Assembly (NCBI GenBank): GCA_902795345.1
Contig: CADBKO010000021.1
Coordinates: 1-54,060 of the forward strand
DNA from: Oscillospiraceae bacterium
GTDB lineage: Bacteria; Bacillota; Clostridia; Oscillospirales; Oscillospiraceae
Direction of reading: 5' to 3'
DNA: 54,060 nt
A program made the position numbers and the translations under genes. Under the pieces are notes generated by a model, which was not told where the DNA came from, ran no database searches, and saw only the letters and a list, made by a program, of their open reading frames with translations. Below, piece after piece: positions 51,125 to 54,060 of the stretch (position 1 is the first letter of the stretch; the number at the start of each line of letters is the position of its first letter).

Positions 51125-51154
51125 AGTAGGCGGTTCCTTTCCTTCAAAATGGGG

Positions 51155-51189
51155 CGCGCCTGAAGACCCGAAATTGGCCGTCAGGCGCG
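51155..51189 (-). other. Intercistronic hairpin in the CoA-transferase operon
   Basis: Perfect 9-bp stem (51155-51163 with 51181-51189) in the 80-base gap between cupin and CoA-transferase genes; no T-run on the minus strand. It may stabilise or process the mRNA rather than end it. Confidence 0.6.
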
Positions 51190-51205
51190 TCCGGACAAAT
51201 GATGC

Positions 51206-51664
51206 TTACTTGTAGACGGCCTCTCCGTCGTAGTGGTCCTGCATGACCACGGAGAAGTGGAAGATGGGGCGGTTGACCTCCAGGATGCGCATGGGGTTGT
51301 GCTTCAGCCCGGCGGGCACATAGATCATGGTGCTCCGGGTCAGCAGATGGGGCTCGCCCTCGATGGAAAATTCGATCTTGCCGCCCAGGTCATAGGGGTC
51401 GGACTCGTCGGAGCTGAAGAAGCCGATGAGCTCGCTGGTGTCGGCGTGGACGTGCTCGGTGAAGATGGGGTCCCGCTCCGGCACCTTGCAGTACCAGGCG
51501 GTGTTCATCTGGAATGCGCCGGGCACCAGGCCGCCGTCGATCCAGAGGATGCGGTGGGCGAACTTCTCATAGATCTTCTTGAACTCCGCGTCCATGGGGG
51601 GATTGTGCAGGGTCTGGAGGAAATACTGGGCGTATTTGCCGCCGTTGTTGTTCTCGTAAACCAT
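51206..51664 (-). CDS. Cupin-like protein
   Basis: A 152-residue protein with single-cupin features: the metal-site start EHVHADTSELIGFF (HxH and downstream Glu), and motif 2 MIYVPAGLKHNPM (PxGxxHxP) followed by the strand PIFHFSV. No signal peptide. It starts 12 bases downstream of the dehydrogenase stop. Its reaction is not known; isomerase, thiolysis helper or binding protein are all possible. Small metal cupins of this kind occur in beta-keto acid operons. Confidence 0.75.
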   Translation of the reverse strand: MVYENNNGGKYAQYFLQTLHNPPMDAEFKKIYEKFAHRILWIDGGLVPGAFQMNTAWYCKVPERDPIFTEHVHADTSELIGFFSSDESDPYDLGGKIEFSIEGEPHLLTRSTMIYVPAGLKHNPMRILEVNRPIFHFSVVMQDHYDGEAVYK

Positions 51665-51676
51665 GGTTGCCTCCTC

Positions 51677-52636
51677 TTACTTGCAGGGCTCGGTGGGAAA
51701 TTCCCAGTTGATGAAGCGCCAGTAGGGAGCGTTGACCTTCTTCTGGTATTCCACCATGTCCACCCCGTTCCAGTCGTAGAAGCCCCGCTTGGTGGGGCTT
51801 TTGGCGCCCCAGGCGTCCTCGCTCTCGGCCTTCTCCCGGATGGAAGCGGGGGCCTCCTCGTAGCGGGGGAGGATGGGGAACACGCTGTTGCAGGTGGTGA
51901 TGTTCAGCTTGTAGCCGCCGTTGTCGAAGTGGTCGAAGATGCCGATGGAGCTGTAACGGGGGCAGAAGCTGTAATTCAGGCAGTTGTCGATGTCCTTGGG
52001 ATCGCAGACCCCGTCCTCCACCAGCTTCAGGGCCGCGGCCCACAGGGCGAACTGGAGATAGTTGCCGATGAAGCCGGGATTGGGCTTTTTCAGGGTGGAG
52101 GGCTTCCGGTCCAGGGCCGCCAGCACTTCCTTGGCATAGTCCAGCACGCCGGGCGCGGTCTTGGCGGAGGCGCAAAGCTCGAAATAGGGGACCATGTGCA
52201 CGGGGAAGAAGGGGTGGGTGACGATGATCCGGTCGGCGTATTTGTCCGCGGCGGAGGCCAGGGCGTCGGGCAGGATGGAGCTGGAGCAGGAGCCGATGAG
52301 CTTCACCTTGGGGCAGCAGCGCTCGATCTCGGCATAGCAGGCCTTCTTCTGTTCCAGGTCCTCCGCGATGGCTTCAAAGATCACCTCGCACTCGGCCATT
52401 TCCTCATAGCTGCCCACATATTTAAGATAGGTGGCGCAGATCTCCGCCTGCTCCTTCGTCATGATGCCCTGGGCGATCATCTCGTCGTACATCTTGTCGA
52501 AGGAAGCCTTGTAGCCGGGGATCTTGGCCGGGTTGCGCACATAGCAGACGGTCTTCATGCCGTGCATCGTGCTGAGGACGGCGGTGGAGTTGCCGATCAT
52601 CCCCAGGCCCACGATGCCGATCACGTATTTCTTCAT
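51677..52636 (-). CDS. 3-hydroxyacyl dehydrogenase of the lambda-crystallin/carnitine dehydrogenase type
   Basis: A 319-residue NAD-dependent enzyme. The Rossmann fold begins at VIGIVGLGMIGNSTAVL (GxGxxG), and the catalytic His is in IVTHPFFPVHMVPYFEL, the form seen in lambda-crystallin, L-gulonate and L-carnitine dehydrogenases rather than in long-chain FadB. It would oxidise a beta-hydroxy acid to the beta-keto acid that the downstream-coded cleavage enzyme uses. AGGAG precedes the start, 26 bases after the BKACE stop. Substrate unknown. Confidence 0.85.
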   Translation of the reverse strand: MKKYVIGIVGLGMIGNSTAVLSTMHGMKTVCYVRNPAKIPGYKASFDKMYDEMIAQGIMTKEQAEICATYLKYVGSYEEMAECEVIFEAIAEDLEQKKACYAEIERCCPKVKLIGSCSSSILPDALASAADKYADRIIVTHPFFPVHMVPYFELCASAKTAPGVLDYAKEVLAALDRKPSTLKKPNPGFIGNYLQFALWAAALKLVEDGVCDPKDIDNCLNYSFCPRYSSIGIFDHFDNGGYKLNITTCNSVFPILPRYEEAPASIREKAESEDAWGAKSPTKRGFYDWNGVDMVEYQKKVNAPYWRFINWEFPTEPCK

Positions 52637-52662
52637 GGTTCGGTCTCCTTGTTTGTCAGAGA

Positions 52663-53607
52663 TCAGATGTTGCCCCGGACGTGCTTTGTGTCCTTCAGGC
52701 GGGCGATGCCCAGGATGTCGCGGGCCTCGTCGGGGGTGGCGACTTCCATATCCAGCTCATGGATGATGCGCACGATGCGCTCCACCAGCTGGGCATTGGA
52801 CTTGGCGGGGTTATGGTAGCTGTAATTGATGTTGTCCTCCATGCCGGTGCGGATGCCGGTGCCCCGGAGCATGCCGTAGACGGTGCCGTGGAGCTGCTGG
52901 GCGCCGATGGCCATGGTGGTCACGTCGATGGGCTTCTTCACGCCCGCGGCGGCGGCGCAGCTGAGGCAGAGGTTATACATATAGTCGATGTTCTGCTGGG
53001 TGCAGCTGATAGCGCCCTGGGAGACCTTGTCCATGCCCATGACCAGGGTGAGGGACACGGGATCGTCCAGCACGCCGGCGGGGTAGAGGTACTTGAACAC
53101 GTCCTCGATGGCGGTGGGGTCAAAGACCTCGATCTCGGCCTTGATGCCCATGTCCTTGATGCGCTGGGCGGTCTTCACCAGCCACTTGCGGGTCCACATG
53201 TAGATGAACTCCAGGTCGCCCCAGGTGGTGGTCATGAGGGAGCAGTCCAGGGAGCACATCTCGGGCCAGCAGTTGGGGTCCTTCATATCCAGCACGCCCA
53301 GGCCGTCGTCGGTCTCGGCATTCTCCCGGGTGGCGGGAGCGGAGGAGTTCTGGATGATGATGCCGTGGGTGCCGCACTTGGCGCGGATGCCGCTGTTGAT
53401 CTCGGCAAAGATCTCGCCGTCGTTGCAGCTCTTGCCTTCCTTGTTGCGGGCGTGGACGTGGACGATGGAAGCGCCTGCGTTGTAGCAGTCGTAAGCGGAA
53501 GCAATGATCTCGTCGGGCTGCTCGGGCAGGTTGGGGTTCTGGGCCTTGCCCTGGAAGTTGCCGGTCTGGGCGACGGTGAGGATGACCTTTCTCTTTTCGT
53601 AAGCCAT
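52663..53607 (-). CDS. Beta-keto acid cleavage enzyme (BKACE, DUF849/Kce family)
   Basis: A 314-residue TIM-barrel enzyme. The Zn site HxH is seen in SIVHVHARN, and GMEDNINY carries the later conserved Glu of the family. The family includes 3-keto-5-aminohexanoate cleavage enzyme (lysine fermentation) and dehydrocarnitine cleavage enzyme: beta-keto acid + acetyl-CoA gives acetoacetate + acyl-CoA. First gene of the operon; AAAGGA precedes the ATG. Neither kal/kdd nor betaine genes are near, so the exact substrate stays open. Confidence 0.93.
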   Translation of the reverse strand: MAYEKRKVILTVAQTGNFQGKAQNPNLPEQPDEIIASAYDCYNAGASIVHVHARNKEGKSCNDGEIFAEINSGIRAKCGTHGIIIQNSSAPATRENAETDDGLGVLDMKDPNCWPEMCSLDCSLMTTTWGDLEFIYMWTRKWLVKTAQRIKDMGIKAEIEVFDPTAIEDVFKYLYPAGVLDDPVSLTLVMGMDKVSQGAISCTQQNIDYMYNLCLSCAAAAGVKKPIDVTTMAIGAQQLHGTVYGMLRGTGIRTGMEDNINYSYHNPAKSNAQLVERIVRIIHELDMEVATPDEARDILGIARLKDTKHVRGNI

Positions 53608-53662
53608 GATTCATATTCCTTTCTCAGTTAAGATATTTCAGTTTTCAGCTTTTCACATGGCT

Positions 53663-53691
53663 ATTATAACGGCTGCCTGTTAAAAGGGCAA
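53663..53691 (-). promoter_or_regulatory. Promoter of the BKACE operon
   Basis: Minus strand TTGCCC (plus 53686-53691), 17-base spacer, TATAAT (plus 53663-53668). The leader is about 50 bases. Confidence 0.75.
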
Positions 53692-53814
53692 AAAGACTTC
53701 TTAATGGCATGATTATTTTCACAATAAACAAACTGCCCCTCAGCCATAGAGGCCGGGGGCTGGGGCAATGTAGTCAACTTAAGGATTATCGCAGCTTTCC
53801 CTGTATAGAGTTTT

Positions 53815-53863
53815 TCGTCCCTCGTCCTTCGTCTCCCGTCCTTCGTCCTTCGTCCCTCGTCCA
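53815..53863. repeat. Seven tandem 7-bp repeats
   Basis: Seven degenerate copies of TCGTCCT/TCGTCCC run from 53815 to 53863 (49 bases), with variants TCGTCTC, CCGTCCT and TCGTCCA. Non-coding; upstream of the BKACE promoter. Confidence 0.85.
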
Positions 53864-54060
53864 AAAGTGGGGAATCCAATGGGGGCGGAGCCCCCTTGGC
53901 CGTCGGGGAGGGGGTCCAGGGGGGACCGCCTCGGAATAGGTCCCCTCTGGCGGTTTCTTTTCCCCATTTCTTGTATTATAGAACCATAGCAACTTCTCTA
54001 CACAGAGAGGGATATGCTATACTGCAAAGGATGCTGTGGATTGGTTCCCATTTCTACCGC
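53864..54060. other. Non-coding right edge with hairpins
   Basis: No gene is visible. GGGGGC-GGA-GCCCCC (53881-53895) is a perfect hairpin, and GGGGACC/GGTCCCC (around 53920-53945) another. A TATTATA stretch near 53974 and TATACT near 54017 look like promoter -10 boxes for a gene beyond the edge. Confidence 0.5.

Noticed and set aside
53815..53863. CRISPR array
   Set aside because: The units are 7 bp with no spacers; no cas genes in the window.

Overview
The window comes from a GC-rich Gram-positive bacterium, most likely a Clostridia-class Firmicute of the gut type. The evidence is the set of Firmicute housekeeping genes (Mini-RNase III, RqcH/FbpA, YerC-type TrpR-like regulator, ComEA), strong AGGAGG-type ribosome binding sites, SpoIIE/STAS partner-switch proteins, an SLH-domain protein and TTGACA/TATAAT promoters. 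No species can be named from the sequence alone.

Region 1 (1-23,416, all + strand) is one tightly packed, probably co-transcribed locus ending at a perfect hairpin terminator. It holds the right-hand part of a contractile injection system (CIS): baseplate J-like protein (entering from the left edge and frameshifted by an exact 13-bp tandem duplication), P2 I-like tail protein, a 594-aa 'FYGKLL' structural protein, a DUF4255/Pvc16-like protein, a DUF4280 PAAR-like spike tip and a Pvc15-like AAA+ ATPase. Sheath, tube and remaining baseplate genes would lie to the left. Interleaved are membrane-anchored signalling proteins, several of which look catalytically dead: a kinase-like protein without HRD/DFG, a class III cyclase without its metal aspartates, and a PP2C/SpoIIE protein without its metal aspartates. 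There is also a tail-anchored small protein, a membrane MORN-repeat protein with a long Ala-rich tail, and a sensor-MFS fusion built on the same plan as the cyclase protein. The locus ends with a GNAT acetyltransferase, an apparently active Cache-HAMP-SpoIIE phosphatase, a STAS anti-sigma antagonist and a zinc-ribbon protein. I infer a membrane-tethered CIS gated by envelope signals; this combination is the most novel item in the window.

Region 2 (23,431-33,399) is mostly housekeeping: a DacF-like protein that has lost all three active-site motifs, ComEA-like DNA-binding protein, an OmpR-type two-component pair, mrnC, rqcH, an SLH protein, a DUF4358-like lipoprotein, an SGNH hydrolase, a YerC-like regulator and a methyltransferase.

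Region 3 (33,437-36,218) has tRNAs Val, Asp, Phe and Gly, a TraX-like membrane protein between two identical tRNA-Gly genes, and two small membrane proteins behind a promoter with a Fur-box-like site.

Region 4 (36,236-45,543) holds the oxidative TCA branch making 2-oxoglutarate (divergent citrate synthase; YbhJ-like aconitase; eukaryote-like NADP-isocitrate dehydrogenase) coupled to a thymidylate-synthase-like gene and an EamA exporter. An ABC-F gene with a transcription-attenuation leader follows, then a cluster of four perfect hairpins (MITE-like) and an orphan RepA_N-domain gene.

Region 5 (45,544-54,060, minus strand) carries an alpha-galactosidase/GPH symporter operon, then a four-gene operon of a beta-keto acid cleavage enzyme, lambda-crystallin-type dehydrogenase, cupin and CoA-transferase that suggests beta-hydroxy/beta-keto acid (carnitine-like) catabolism. 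The right edge is non-coding with a heptanucleotide repeat.
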